From JANQPX01 sp965222015 (GTDB lineage Bacteria; Pseudomonadota; Alphaproteobacteria; Geminicoccales; Geminicoccaceae), in assembly GCA_965222015.1 (NCBI GenBank), contig CBDCTL010000008.1:62001-126000 (forward strand): DNA of 64,000 bases, given 5' to 3'. The position numbers and the translations under genes are program-made. The notes beneath the pieces are model-generated. The model did not search any database. It was not told where the DNA came from and was given only the letters and a program-made list of their open reading frames with translations. Positions 1 to 8,402 of this stretch are shown here, one piece after another. Every line of letters begins with the position of its first letter. Position 1 is the stretch's first letter.

Positions 1-49
1 TGCGATCGACGGGCCATCAGCAATCCTATGCCGACGGCGAGCAGCATGG

Positions 50-1609
50 CTAACGGTCCGAACGAGCACCTTGCTCATGATGAACGATAACACGTTCGCG
101 GATTTGTACTGCGATCCGATCCGCTTCCCCGCTGGCATCGACGAGCGCCCAGGAGATCGCTCCGATGTCGCGTTCGCGTTGTCTGGCGAGGACCTTGAGA
201 TCGGCGTCGGATGCGTCGCCCTTCCGCCGAGCGATTCGTGCTTCGAGGGCTTCTTTTGGCGCATCGAGCCAGATGCCCTGAAACGGGATGGCAAGGTCAC
301 TGGCTATATCTTCGATATCCGAGCGCTCCGCTGGATCAAGAAACGTCGCATCGGCAATCACCGTTCTGCCGGCACGAAGGAGCGTCGCTGCACGTTCGCG
401 AAGATGCCCGTAGACATGGGCCGAGCGGGAGGGGCTGTAAGCCTCCGAATCGAGTCGCGTCTTCGGCTGCACGCCCTCCAGGCGTTTTCGAATGACATCG
501 CTGCGCAGCACCAGGGGCCAGTGCTGTCGCCCCAGACGACGGGCCAGCAGGCGAGCGATCGTCGACTTGCCGGTGCCGGAAAGACCGCCGATCGCGATCA
601 GTTTTGACGGTGCTGACGCGAGCAGATCCCTTGCGAGATCGATATATTGAACGACGGAAGAGCGGTGTTTCGACGCTTCTTCCATCGATCCCGCCGTCCT
701 GATCCCGAACCCCTCGATCTTGGCGCGGATGGTCGCACGGATCGCGAGAAAGAGCGGCAGCAGGGCCGTGCCCCCGTCGTCCTCGGTGCGCTCGAGATAG
801 GCGTTCAGCAGATCGATCGCGAAAGGATCGAGGCCGCGGTGGCATAGATCCATCAGGAGAAAGGCGAGATCGTAGACGACGTCGATGGTGGCGAGCGCTT
901 CGTCGAATTCCAGACAATCGAACAGCACGGGCCGATCGCCGTCGAGAAAGATGTTGCCGAGATGCAGATCGCCATGACAGTGGCGGACGAAGCCGGCATC
1001 GGCACGCCGGTCGAGCCGTTCGCGCTGGCGCGAGAGCTCACTTTCGGTCGCTTCGATCAACAGGCCGATCGCGTCGCTCTCGCCGACGTCGCCGTGAAGC
1101 GATGCGAGATCGCCGGCATTGCCCTCGACGATCGACGATATGGAGTCATAACCGCCACCGGATCGAACCGGCGCCTTCTCGTGCAGGTCCGCGATCTCGG
1201 AAGCGAGCGTCCTGATCAGGGCCGCATCGAGCTTGCCCTCCTCGGCGAGATGATCGAGCAACGCCGCCTGATCGAACCGGCGCATTTCCAACAGCCAGTC
1301 GACAATCTCGCCTTGGCCTTCCAAGGTCAGCCGGCCGACGTCATCGCGCGTAATGGCAACGAGCCGCCGATAGAGGTCCGGCGCCGTTCTGATGTTGAGA
1401 CGATACTCGGCTTCGAGAACGCGATGCCGTTTCTCGACCGTCGAAAAGTCGAGGAAGCTATAGCGAACCGCTCGTTTGAGCTTGTACGCACGACCGCCGA
1501 TCAGAAAGACGATCGCGGCATGGGTGTCGATCCGCTCGACTGAAAGATCGGGGAGGCCAAATGCCTGCCCATCGCTCAAAAATGCGATGACCTCCCCTTG
1601 ATCGGACAT
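50..1609 (-). CDS. APH-like phosphotransferase fused to P-loop kinase
   Basis: A 519-residue two-domain protein. The N-terminal ~330 residues resemble the aminoglycoside/choline phosphotransferase fold, with the catalytic-loop motif HCHGDLHLGNIFL and a following DCLEFDE metal-binding segment. The C-terminal ~170 residues are an AAA/shikimate-kinase-like P-loop domain with Walker A GLSGTGKST. This fusion is a known alphaproteobacterial family that often lies beside universal stress proteins; its substrate is unknown. It is the last gene of the minus-strand unit usp-flavodoxin-phasin-this gene, 30 bp after the phasin, so it probably belongs to the FNR-box regulon. No strong Shine-Dalgarno precedes the ATG; coupling to the upstream gene is likely. 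Confidence 0.9.
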   Translation of the reverse strand: MSDQGEVIAFLSDGQAFGLPDLSVERIDTHAAIVFLIGGRAYKLKRAVRYSFLDFSTVEKRHRVLEAEYRLNIRTAPDLYRRLVAITRDDVGRLTLEGQGEIVDWLLEMRRFDQAALLDHLAEEGKLDAALIRTLASEIADLHEKAPVRSGGGYDSISSIVEGNAGDLASLHGDVGESDAIGLLIEATESELSRQRERLDRRADAGFVRHCHGDLHLGNIFLDGDRPVLFDCLEFDEALATIDVVYDLAFLLMDLCHRGLDPFAIDLLNAYLERTEDDGGTALLPLFLAIRATIRAKIEGFGIRTAGSMEEASKHRSSVVQYIDLARDLLASAPSKLIAIGGLSGTGKSTIARLLARRLGRQHWPLVLRSDVIRKRLEGVQPKTRLDSEAYSPSRSAHVYGHLRERAATLLRAGRTVIADATFLDPAERSDIEDIASDLAIPFQGIWLDAPKEALEARIARRKGDASDADLKVLARQRERDIGAISWALVDASGEADRIAVQIRERVIVHHEQGARSDR

Positions 1610-1639
1610 CGGACTTGAATCGAACCCGCCGTTTCAAAT

Positions 1640-1948
1640 CTAGTGTTTCGCGCTTGCGCCATCGGCTTTTACAGCTTGCATCATCAGGCTGCCGACCTTG
1701 GCCGCCTGTTCGCTGTAGGCTTTGAGAGTCTGCTGACCGAAACTCGCCTGTGCCTTCCAGGCTTCGTTCAGGTCATGACAGTGGCTGACATCGTCGATCA
1801 CATGAGCATAAGCGTGAAAGCGTTCGCCGACGAAGTCGCACCAGGAAGTGCCCAGGGCCGCAGCTGCGGTCACGTAGGCTTGTGACCAGTCGGCGAGAGG
1901 CTGGGTCCCGATCGCTTGATGGTTCCGTGTCGTCGATTTCTGTGTCAT
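1640..1948 (-). CDS. Phasin-family protein
   Basis: A 102-residue small helical protein with no signal peptide. The run ADWSQAYVTAAAALGTSW and the helical region QASFGQQTLKAYSEQAAKVG look like phasin_2 domains, which coat polyhydroxyalkanoate granules or act as stress-related helical proteins. I chose the ATG at 1948, preceded by AAGGA 11 nt upstream; the longer frame to 1999 would overlap the flavodoxin gene. It lies third in the operon behind the usp gene. Family assignment rests on composition and pattern, so it is moderately sure. Confidence 0.7.
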   Translation of the reverse strand: MTQKSTTRNHQAIGTQPLADWSQAYVTAAAALGTSWCDFVGERFHAYAHVIDDVSHCHDLNEAWKAQASFGQQTLKAYSEQAAKVGSLMMQAVKADGASAKH

Positions 1949-1982
1949 CGGTTTGCCCGTCCTTGCTTGAGGTCCGTGAAAT

Positions 1983-2615
1983 TCAGCGCTCTGCAGCATC
2001 TTTATCCCGAGCGAACAGCTCCGACTCTTCTGCAGTAAATGAGTGTTTCTCAGGAGTTTTGGCGGTCAGACCCGCATGTTCGGTAACTTGCGCGAGAAAA
2101 GCCCCAACGAAGGCTTCGAGGTCCTTCCAGTCGGTAAACTCGTGATCCTTGCTGGTGTCGGTCGAGGCGCCTTTGGTGCTGGCGATAGCCTTCAGGATCC
2201 AGCTCTTGAAGAAATCATACTGGGTGTAGCGAAGGGCGCCGGCCACCAGATGGGTGACGGTCGGTTTCCACTCGGCGGCCGAGAGGAAGCGGTCGGCGCA
2301 GGCAGCGGCATCCAGACGATCCTCCTTGTCGTCGCTGGCCATCGACAGACTGACGGAGACGAAGGCGCTCGGCTTGACCTGCAGGCGTTCGCGGTGATCG
2401 CGCACGAACTGGAACAGCGCCGCCTGATGACGGCCGTTGTGCACGGAGCCGGCGGCGATCACCGCATCGAAGCCATCGACATCCAGACCATTCGGCAAAT
2501 CGGTACTGTCGATCAGCGTGGCCGTTTCGCCTCGATCGCGGACGCGGTCCGCCATGAAGTTCGCGATCTTTCTGGTCTGTCCTTCGGTGGTTCCGTAGAT
2601 GATCAGGACGTTCAT
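1983..2615 (-). CDS. HemG-like flavodoxin-domain protein
   Basis: A 210-residue flavodoxin-fold protein. The N-terminus MNVLIIYGTTEGQTRKIA carries the FMN phosphate-binding T-T-E-G-Q-T loop, and the later AAGSVHNGRHQ segment matches the menaquinone-dependent protoporphyrinogen oxidase (HemG)/flavodoxin_5 family. It could serve as an electron carrier or a quinone-linked oxidase; the sequence does not decide. The start at 2615 follows a GGGGGA Shine-Dalgarno; the frame also has an ATG at 2633. It starts 14 bp after the usp stop and is second in the operon. A flavodoxin in the same regulon as pyruvate:ferredoxin oxidoreductase is functionally suggestive. Confidence 0.85.
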   Translation of the reverse strand: MNVLIIYGTTEGQTRKIANFMADRVRDRGETATLIDSTDLPNGLDVDGFDAVIAAGSVHNGRHQAALFQFVRDHRERLQVKPSAFVSVSLSMASDDKEDRLDAAACADRFLSAAEWKPTVTHLVAGALRYTQYDFFKSWILKAIASTKGASTDTSKDHEFTDWKDLEAFVGAFLAQVTEHAGLTAKTPEKHSFTAEESELFARDKDAAER

Positions 2616-2629
2616 TGGATCCCCCAATG

Positions 2630-3499
2630 TCAATGCGCCAGCAGGACCGGCAACTCGAGATGGCTGACGATGTGATGGGTGACGCCGCCGAGGATGCGCT
2701 CGCGCAGACGAGCGTGGCCATAACCACCCATGATCAGAAGATCGGCACCGATCGCCGATGCCTTTTGCATCAGCATGGCACCGACCGGCTCGCTGCCTGC
2801 TTCGAGCACATGCACATCGCTGCCGATCCCATGCCAGGCGAGATAATCCGACGCTTCCTCGGCCGTGTCCGATTCGGTTCGAGCGCTCGCGGCCGTGAGC
2901 AGATGGACTGCGACTGCCGATTCCAGGAATGGCATCGCGGCAGCGAGCGCACTCCTGGCTTCGGGCGTGCCGTTCCAGGCGATCGCCACATTATGGCCGA
3001 TATGCTGCCGCGGTTCCGCCGGCGCCAGCAGGATCGGCCGGCGGGCCTTCAGCAGCACCGCCTCGAAGGTCGGACGGAGCGCGGGAGCCGTCTCCGACCA
3101 GGCGCCGGTGAAGACCGCCAGATCGCTGAACAGCGCTCTTTCCGGCACGACATTCTCGCTCTGCCCGGTCGCTTCGCGCCAGGCCGCCGAAGGCTGACCG
3201 GAGGACATGGCACCGCGCTCGACGACCGCCATGCCGGCGTCTTTGCAGGCCTCGGCGAAAACGGCTTTGGCCGTCCGGCGCTGCTGATCGATGGCGGCCT
3301 CGGCGCTCTCCATCAGCCGCTTGATGGTATCCGTCGAAACGCCCTCGCCGACCATGGGGACTGCATCCATCGGATCCGGCCGCACGAACAGGGCATCGAC
3401 ATGGCCCTGAAAGCGATCGGCCAGGGTGAACGCCGTATCGAGGGCGCGCCGGTCTTCGGGGCTGTGAAAGAGCGGTGTGAGCAGAACCCGGATCGACAT
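2630..3499 (-). CDS. Tandem-domain universal stress protein
   Basis: A 289-residue cytosolic protein with two UspA folds. The C-terminal domain ends with the ATP-binding signature GADLLIMGGYGHARLRERILGG (quoted in parts: GADLLIMGGYGHA, RLRERILGG), a G-2x-G-9x-G type loop followed by a hydrophobic strand. The N-terminal half (MSIRVLLTPLFHSPED) lacks a clear nucleotide loop, as is usual in tandem Usps. The start is set by GGAG 7-8 nt upstream. It heads the operon to position 50 and has a perfect FNR-type box 65 bp upstream. Tandem Usps of this type are typical of oxygen-limitation or stationary-phase survival regulons. Confidence 0.93.
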   Translation of the reverse strand: MSIRVLLTPLFHSPEDRRALDTAFTLADRFQGHVDALFVRPDPMDAVPMVGEGVSTDTIKRLMESAEAAIDQQRRTAKAVFAEACKDAGMAVVERGAMSSGQPSAAWREATGQSENVVPERALFSDLAVFTGAWSETAPALRPTFEAVLLKARRPILLAPAEPRQHIGHNVAIAWNGTPEARSALAAAMPFLESAVAVHLLTAASARTESDTAEEASDYLAWHGIGSDVHVLEAGSEPVGAMLMQKASAIGADLLIMGGYGHARLRERILGGVTHHIVSHLELPVLLAH

Positions 3500-3564
3500 G
3501 CCGGATCTCCTGTCTTCGATGGCTCAGTCTGGCAACCAGCATGTCTTGTCGAGCCTGGAGGACA

Positions 3565-3578
3565 TTGATCCGGATCAA
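3565..3578 (-). promoter_or_regulatory. FNR/FixK-type box before usp operon
   Basis: TTGATCCGGATCAA is a perfect match to the TTGAT-N4-ATCAA consensus of CRP/FNR-family regulators (FNR, Anr, FixK, FnrL). Its edge is 65 bp from the usp ATG at 3499, consistent with a class II position near -41. It also covers the distal end of the frameshifted DUF3775 gene. Confidence 0.85.
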
Positions 3579-3860
3579 GCGAGCTGAAACAAGTCGGCCA
3601 TGACACTTCTCCAGTCGTCAGCGGCGTAGTCTTCCACGCCCGATCCAGGTCGGCTCCAGGAGTTCACGGAGAACGTCGTCGCTTTGAGCGTCGAGAAACG
3701 CCTGGAGCTCCTGACGGGTGGCATCGTCGGCGTAGTCCTCAAGGGTGCGTTCCACGTCGTCGCCATCGTCGGCAAGCTCGTCGGGCGCCACCTTGACGTT
3801 GACCTCCCGCGCTATTGCGATGACGAAGCAGACCTTGTCAGGATTGATGGTAAGCGGCAT
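3575..3860 (-). pseudogene. DUF3775 protein, frameshifted near the C-terminus
   Basis: The reading frame from ATG 3860 begins MPLTINPDKVCFVIAIARE and runs through EDYADDATRQELQAFL to TWIGRG, a clear DUF3775 pattern. It then goes out of frame and stops at 3618. The expected C-terminal part, VEDYAADDWRSVMADL, is present in another frame and would end at 3575. The shift lies near 3636-3644 (net one base gained or two lost). An in-frame ATG exists at 3992 but adds unrelated low-quality sequence. No FNR box or good Shine-Dalgarno was found upstream. Either a genuine pseudogene or a base-calling error; flanking genes are intact. Function of DUF3775 is unknown. Confidence 0.75.
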
Positions 3861-4026
3861 CGAACAACGCCGATCCAAAACCGTATATCGCGGGCGATTT
3901 GCACATACATTCCGCCCGCCGTCACCAAGGAAGAGGCACGATATGCCGTCTCGCGGTGTACGCCTTGATGAGGATCGAATCGTCCCAGGCACGCCGGTTG
4001 GTTTTGGGGATCGAGGCTGACATGAT

Positions 4027-4055
4027 AAAAAAAGTGGGAGGCGATGACGCCTCCC
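4027..4055 (-). terminator. Rho-independent terminator of hsp20
   Basis: On the minus strand the perfect 8-bp stem GGGAGGCG/CGCCTCCC with a 4-nt loop (4036-4055) is followed after two bases by seven T residues (A-tract at 4027-4033 on the plus strand). It begins about 40 bp after the hsp20 stop codon. Confidence 0.85.
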
Positions 4056-4092
4056 ATTGCGATCAGCAGCCTGGCGGACAGGCGCTCGCTTG

Positions 4093-4578
4093 TCAGTGAC
4101 CGATGGCGATTTTCTTGACCTTCGCCTTGATCTCGGGCGGCTTCGGCAGGGTGATGGTCAGAACCCCATCCTTGAACGCCGCCTTGATCTTCGCCGGATC
4201 GGCGTCGAAGGGCAGCGTCATCGAGCGGCTGAAGCTGCCATAGCTGCGCTCGGTCAGGTGGTAGTCCTTCTTCTTTTCTTCTTTTTCCTGCTTTTTCTCG
4301 CCTTTGATGGTCAGGAGATTGTCGGTGAGCGTGACATCGATGTCCTTCTCATCGACGCCGGGGAGTTCCGCTTCGACAGTCAGCTCCTTGTCGGTCTCGC
4401 TGACATCGATGGTCGGCGTCATGGCGCCGCGGCCGTTGCTGAACGGCCAGTGGTAGTCACCGGCGAAGTCGTCGAACAGGCGGTCCATCCGACGCTGAAG
4501 GGCGCGGAACGGATCGCCATCGCCAGGCGCCGGCGTCATCTCGGTCTTCCGCCGCTCGGAAGGAAAGAGCGACCACAT
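4093..4578 (-). CDS. Hsp20/alpha-crystallin small heat-shock protein
   Basis: A 161-residue ATP-independent holdase chaperone. The alpha-crystallin domain spans about residues 50-155, with the family signature AELPGVDEKDIDVTL, the strand KGEKKQEKEEKKKDYHLTER and the closing GVLTITLPKP. The short N-terminal arm contains PFRALQRRMDRLFDDF, typical of class A bacterial Hsp20. It is a single-gene unit with its own terminator and an FNR-type box 90 bp upstream of the ATG. Hsp20 behind an anaerobic box parallels HspX in the mycobacterial DosR regulon; that analogy is inference. Confidence 0.96.
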   Translation of the reverse strand: MWSLFPSERRKTEMTPAPGDGDPFRALQRRMDRLFDDFAGDYHWPFSNGRGAMTPTIDVSETDKELTVEAELPGVDEKDIDVTLTDNLLTIKGEKKQEKEEKKKDYHLTERSYGSFSRSMTLPFDADPAKIKAAFKDGVLTITLPKPPEIKAKVKKIAIGH

Positions 4579-4668
4579 CTTCGATCTCCTCCTGATGGTC
4601 GTTCCCGCACGAGATCATGTCTCGCGCGACTCACAGATGCATTCTAGGACGCGTCGGCGACCAGCGCG

Positions 4669-4682
4669 TTGACGCGGATCAA
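4669..4682 (-). promoter_or_regulatory. FNR/FixK-type box before hsp20
   Basis: TTGACGCGGATCAA, one mismatch to TTGAT-N4-ATCAA, lies 90 bp upstream of the hsp20 ATG at 4578 and just beyond the stop of the acyl-CoA synthetase gene. Confidence 0.75.
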
Positions 4683-4701
4683 AGTGCCGGGGGCATACCG
4701 G

Positions 4702-7383
4702 TCAATCTCTGAGATCGAGGCTGACATGGACGATGGCGGGATCGTCCGGCACCGTCTTTTCGGTGAAGCCCAGCTTTCCGCAAAGCGACAGCATGGCGAT
4801 GTTTTTTCTCAGAACTTCGCCGTAGAGCTCGCCGATGTCGCGCTTTCTGGCATAGGCGATCAGCCGCTCCATCATCAGCCGCCCGAGGCCCTGCCCGGTC
4901 AGCTCGCGGCCGACGATGATCGCATATTCCGCGCGCTCGTTGTCGGGATCGGCAGCGAGGCGGGCGACCCCGCCGATCATCGCTTCGCCGGGCGTGCCCT
5001 CCTCGGCGAGCACCAGCGCCATTTCGCGGTCGTAGTCGATCTGGGTGAAGCGCGCCGCCATGACATGGGACAGGGTCTTCATCGGGGTGAAAAAGCGGAG
5101 CTGAATCTCCTCGGGCGTCAGCCTGGTGAAGCCGAGATGGAAGGCGGGCTCGTCTTCGGGGCGGACGGGGCGAAGGACGAAAGTTCGGCCGTCCTTCGCC
5201 GTCACCTCCTCTTCCAGCTCCTTGGGATAGGGACGGATCGCCAGACGCTCCGGACCCGAATGCCGCGTCGGCATCAGCTTCACACGGACGTCGAGGGCCA
5301 TGACGCCGAAGTCGTCGGCGAGCAGCGGGTTGATGTCCAGCTCGTCGATCTCGGGATGATCGATCACCAGCTGCGCGATCTTGATCAGCGTCGCCGCCAC
5401 GGCATCGAGGGCAGCGGCCGGCCGATCGCGATAGCCCTTCAGCAGGCGATGGATGCGCGTCCGGCTCATGACCTCGTGGGCGAGCCGCATGTTCAGCGGC
5501 GGCATCGCCATTGCCTTGTCGTCCATCACCTCGACCGCCGTGCCGCCCTGGCCGAACAGAATCATCGGACCGAACGTCGGATCGGTGATGGCGCCGACGA
5601 TCAGCTCATGGGCGCCCGGCCTTCGGATCATCGGCTGCACGCTGAAGCCGTCGATGACAGCGTCGGGCCTGGCGGCGCGCACCCGCTCCAGCATGGCATC
5701 AGCCGCCTCCTCGACATGACGCGGTCCGAACAGGTCCAGCGCCACGCCGCCGACGTCGCTCTTGTGCAGGATGTCGTCCGACAGAATCTTGATCGCGACA
5801 CCACCGCCGAACGCCGCAGCCAAGGTCGCTGCTTCGTGGGGGGTCTTCGCGATCAGCGTCTTCGCGGTCGCGATGTCGTAGGCCGCCATCAACGCTTTCG
5901 CCGTGGGCTCGTTCAGCCAGACCTTGCCCTCATCCAAGGCCTTCTCGATAACGCCCCTCGCCGCTGCCAGATCGGGAGAAAAATCTTCAGACATCGAGGC
6001 CGGCGTTTCCATCAGGGTCTGCTGATTGCGCCGATAGGAGACCAGCTGCATGAAGGCGTTGACTGCGTCCTCCGGCGTCTCGAAGGTCGGGATCTTGTGA
6101 TCGGCGAAGGCCTGCCTCGCCGGCAGCGCCGCGCCATCGCCGAGCCAGCTGGTGAGTACCGGCAGCTTCGGCTTGCCGATGGCGGCAATCACGGCATCGC
6201 CAGCCGCCTTCGGCGACGTCACTGCGGTCGGGCAGTTGATCGCCAGCACGGCGTCCACCGCCGGGTCCTGCATCACCGCTTTGATCGCATGCTCATAGCG
6301 CTCGGGCGGCGCGTCGCCGATGATGTCGACCGGGTTGGTCTTCGACCATGTCGGCGGCAGGTGCCGGTCGAGCGCCGCGATCGTTTCGGGGTCGAACTTC
6401 GCCAACTCGCCGCCATGGTCCATGAGCGCGTCGGTCGCCATCACGCCGACGCCGCCGCCATTGGTGACGATGGCGATGCGATCGCCCGCCGGCGGCTTGA
6501 CCATCGAGAGGGTCTGCACGGCATCGAACAGCTCTTCCAGCTGGATCACGCGAAGCATGCCGGCACGCCGGAACGCAGTATCGTAAACGTCGTCGGCGCC
6601 GGCGAGCGCCCCGGTGTGGGAGGCAGCAGCGCGCGCACCCTCGGGATGTCGGCCGGCCTTGACCACGACCACCGGCTTCATGCGCGCCGCGGCCCGGCCC
6701 GCCGACATGAATTTTCGCGCGCTGGTGATCGCTTCGATATACATGAGGATGGCGCTGGTGCCGGGGTCGTTGGCGAGATAGTCGAGCATGTCGCCGAAAT
6801 CGACATCGCTCATGTCGCCGAGCGCCACGAGATGGGAAAAGCCGATCCCGCGGCTGGTCGCCCAGTCCAGCACGGACGTCACCACGGCCCCCGACTGCGC
6901 GACGAAGGCTAGCTTGCCGGACTTGGGCGACAGATGGGCGAAGCTGGCATTCAGGCCGAGGCCTGGCACCAGCGTGCCGAGGCAGTTCGGACCGACCACG
7001 CGAAGGAGATGCGGCTTCGCGGCATCGAGCATCGCCTGCTTCAGGCTTCCGCCATCCTCTCCCTGCTCGCCGAGCCCGGCGGTGATCACCACCGCCGCTT
7101 TCGTGCCCTTCTCGCCGAGTTCGGCGATCAGATCGGGCACCGTCGCAGGCGGCGTCGCGATCAAGGCCAGGTCCGGGACCAGCGGCAGGCTCCCGACCGA
7201 CTCGAATGTCAGGACACCCCGGATCGAGCGGTGCTTCGGATTGACCGGCATAACCGGACCGTCGAAGCCGCTGCCGAACAGGTTCTTTGCCAACACGGCG
7301 CCCACCGAACCCGGCCGCTTGCTCGCCCCGATCAGGGCGATCGAATCCGGTTTGAACAGCTTGTCCAGATTGCGGATCGTCAT
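4702..7383 (-). CDS. ADP-forming acyl-CoA synthetase fused to GNAT
   Basis: An 893-residue cytosolic protein. Domains in order: CoA-binding Rossmann domain (from PDSIALIGASKRPGSVG), ligase-CoA domains with the phosphohistidine motif SHTGALAGAD, an ATP-grasp domain (about residues 470-690), and a C-terminal GNAT acetyltransferase domain (about 720-880). This is the Pat/acetate-CoA ligase (ADP-forming) architecture. It may conserve energy by making ATP from acetyl-CoA, acetylate proteins, or be a Pat-type regulator lacking ligase activity; the visible His motif favours retained ligase chemistry. The start at 7383 follows GGGAAGAG; an ATG at 7446 is excluded because it overlaps the FNR box. Pairs naturally with pyruvate:ferredoxin oxidoreductase in the same regulon. 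Confidence 0.92.
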   Translation of the reverse strand: MTIRNLDKLFKPDSIALIGASKRPGSVGAVLAKNLFGSGFDGPVMPVNPKHRSIRGVLTFESVGSLPLVPDLALIATPPATVPDLIAELGEKGTKAAVVITAGLGEQGEDGGSLKQAMLDAAKPHLLRVVGPNCLGTLVPGLGLNASFAHLSPKSGKLAFVAQSGAVVTSVLDWATSRGIGFSHLVALGDMSDVDFGDMLDYLANDPGTSAILMYIEAITSARKFMSAGRAAARMKPVVVVKAGRHPEGARAAASHTGALAGADDVYDTAFRRAGMLRVIQLEELFDAVQTLSMVKPPAGDRIAIVTNGGGVGVMATDALMDHGGELAKFDPETIAALDRHLPPTWSKTNPVDIIGDAPPERYEHAIKAVMQDPAVDAVLAINCPTAVTSPKAAGDAVIAAIGKPKLPVLTSWLGDGAALPARQAFADHKIPTFETPEDAVNAFMQLVSYRRNQQTLMETPASMSEDFSPDLAAARGVIEKALDEGKVWLNEPTAKALMAAYDIATAKTLIAKTPHEAATLAAAFGGGVAIKILSDDILHKSDVGGVALDLFGPRHVEEAADAMLERVRAARPDAVIDGFSVQPMIRRPGAHELIVGAITDPTFGPMILFGQGGTAVEVMDDKAMAMPPLNMRLAHEVMSRTRIHRLLKGYRDRPAAALDAVAATLIKIAQLVIDHPEIDELDINPLLADDFGVMALDVRVKLMPTRHSGPERLAIRPYPKELEEEVTAKDGRTFVLRPVRPEDEPAFHLGFTRLTPEEIQLRFFTPMKTLSHVMAARFTQIDYDREMALVLAEEGTPGEAMIGGVARLAADPDNERAEYAIIVGRELTGQGLGRLMMERLIAYARKRDIGELYGEVLRKNIAMLSLCGKLGFTEKTVPDDPAIVHVSLDLRD

Positions 7384-7445
7384 CGTCTCTTCCCAACTTG
7401 CCGGCCCGATCAGGAATGACGTAGGGCTGCGATCAGCTATCGCCA

Positions 7446-7459
7446 TTGAGCGAGATCAA
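7446..7459 (-). promoter_or_regulatory. FNR/FixK-type box before acyl-CoA synthetase
   Basis: TTGAGCGAGATCAA lies 62 bp upstream of the chosen ATG (7383). It is one of two boxes in a divergent intergenic region, each placed about 60 bp from its own gene. Confidence 0.7.
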
Positions 7460-7484
7460 CCGCGCACGGTCCGACTGCCGAAAG

Positions 7485-7498
7485 TTGATCGACGTCAA
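7485..7498 (+). promoter_or_regulatory. FNR/FixK-type box before cytochrome c genes
   Basis: TTGATCGACGTCAA, one mismatch to consensus, lies 60 bp upstream of the TTG start at 7559. The spacing mirrors that of the divergent box at 7446. Confidence 0.75.
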
Positions 7499-7558
7499 AT
7501 CCAAGCGTTGTCCGGTCGTGCAACAAGGAACCCTTTTCTTCGATACGGGAGATCGACT

Positions 7559-8110
7559 TTGCGAGCCTTCGCCCTGCCCCACCGCTTGCTGATCGGCATC
7601 ATTGCCGCAGGCATGACCGGCGCTTCGTCCGCCATCGCGATCGCCGAGGAGGTCGAGAAGGAAACAGATCCTTTGGCCGAACCGATCAATATCATCTTAC
7701 CTCTGGTCGACGCTGAGGACGGCCGGCGGCTGTTCGTCACCAAGGGCTGCGTGCTCTGCCATGCTGTCAATGGCGCCGGCGGGATCGCTGCACCGGCACT
7801 CGACGCCGATGGCAGCAGCGAGCAGCTCGATCTGATGCACTTCGTCGTGCGCATGTGGAACGGCGCTCAGGCGATGATCGAGCTGCAGGCGCTGGAACTC
7901 GGCTATCAGATCGATCTGACCGGCGAGGAAATCGGGCATCTCGCCGCCTTCGCCGCCAGCCCCGAGGGGCAGCGCGGTTTCTCGCTGCAGGAAGTGCCGG
8001 ACGCGATGCAAAGCTGGATCATCGACAAGCCCTATTGGATGGGGGAAGGCTGGCCCGAGAGCTTCGAACAGGAATATCATGAAAACGGTCTGCCGCTCGA
8101 CTATGACTGA
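7559..8110 (+). CDS. Exported c-type cytochrome
   Basis: A 183-residue protein with one haem-binding motif, CVLCH, at about residue 63. I choose the TTG start at 7559: it has GGGAG 7 nt upstream and gives a complete signal peptide (RAFALPHRLLIGIIAAGMTGASSAIA). The next in-frame ATG (7613) would cut into the signal peptide. The motif region NGAGGIAAPALD and the conserved MHFVVRMWNGAQAM resemble small soluble cytochromes c; the Met ligand could lie in the MWNGAQAM segment. It overlaps the second cytochrome and shares its FNR-box promoter. Role: periplasmic electron transfer, partner unknown. Confidence 0.85.
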   Translation: MRAFALPHRLLIGIIAAGMTGASSAIAIAEEVEKETDPLAEPINIILPLVDAEDGRRLFVTKGCVLCHAVNGAGGIAAPALDADGSSEQLDLMHFVVRMWNGAQAMIELQALELGYQIDLTGEEIGHLAAFAASPEGQRGFSLQEVPDAMQSWIIDKPYWMGEGWPESFEQEYHENGLPLDYD

Positions 8111-8402
8111 AGTGCTCACGAAGAAGGGGATAAGCATGGTCTTGGCCGCGTTCATGACGGCCACGGCTGCATCCGCCGCGGATCTCAAGCATGGCGAGAC
8201 ACTGGCCGGACAATGGTGCGGCAACTGTCATTTGATCGGCGGCGAGCAACCAGTGGGCGGTGATGCCGCGCCGACCTTTGCGTCGGTCGCCGAGACAGCC
8301 GCCGAGCGCACGGACGATCTCAAGGCTTGGCTCGCCGACCCGCATCCGCCCATGCCCAATCTCAACCTCTCGCGCTACGAGATCGACGACCTGCTCGCCT
8401 AA
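8103..8402 (+). CDS. Small exported c-type cytochrome, probable early stop
   Basis: About 99 residues with signal peptide (KKGISMVLAAFMTATAASA), haem motif CGNCH and a likely Met ligand in PPMPNLNLSRYEIDDLLA. Family members continue after this point with a few helical residues (typically Y-x-x-S-L). Here the frame hits TAA at 8400-8402 and then reads FESLNAK to a second TAA at 8422-8424, so a Tyr codon appears to have become a stop, removing eight residues. Haem ligands are retained, so a functional product is possible. The start is uncertain: 8103 overlaps the upstream gene and keeps the KK n-region; 8136 has the better Shine-Dalgarno (AAGGGG). A related cytochrome relic lies at 36898. Confidence 0.75.
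   Translation: MTEVLTKKGISMVLAAFMTATAASAADLKHGETLAGQWCGNCHLIGGEQPVGGDAAPTFASVAETAAERTDDLKAWLADPHPPMPNLNLSRYEIDDLLA

Noticed and set aside
4669..6912. Long plus-strand open frame (747 codons) opposite the acyl-CoA synthetase
   Set aside because: Arg/His/Gly-rich composition, no domain or ribosome site; it mirrors a gene with clear motifs on the other strand.
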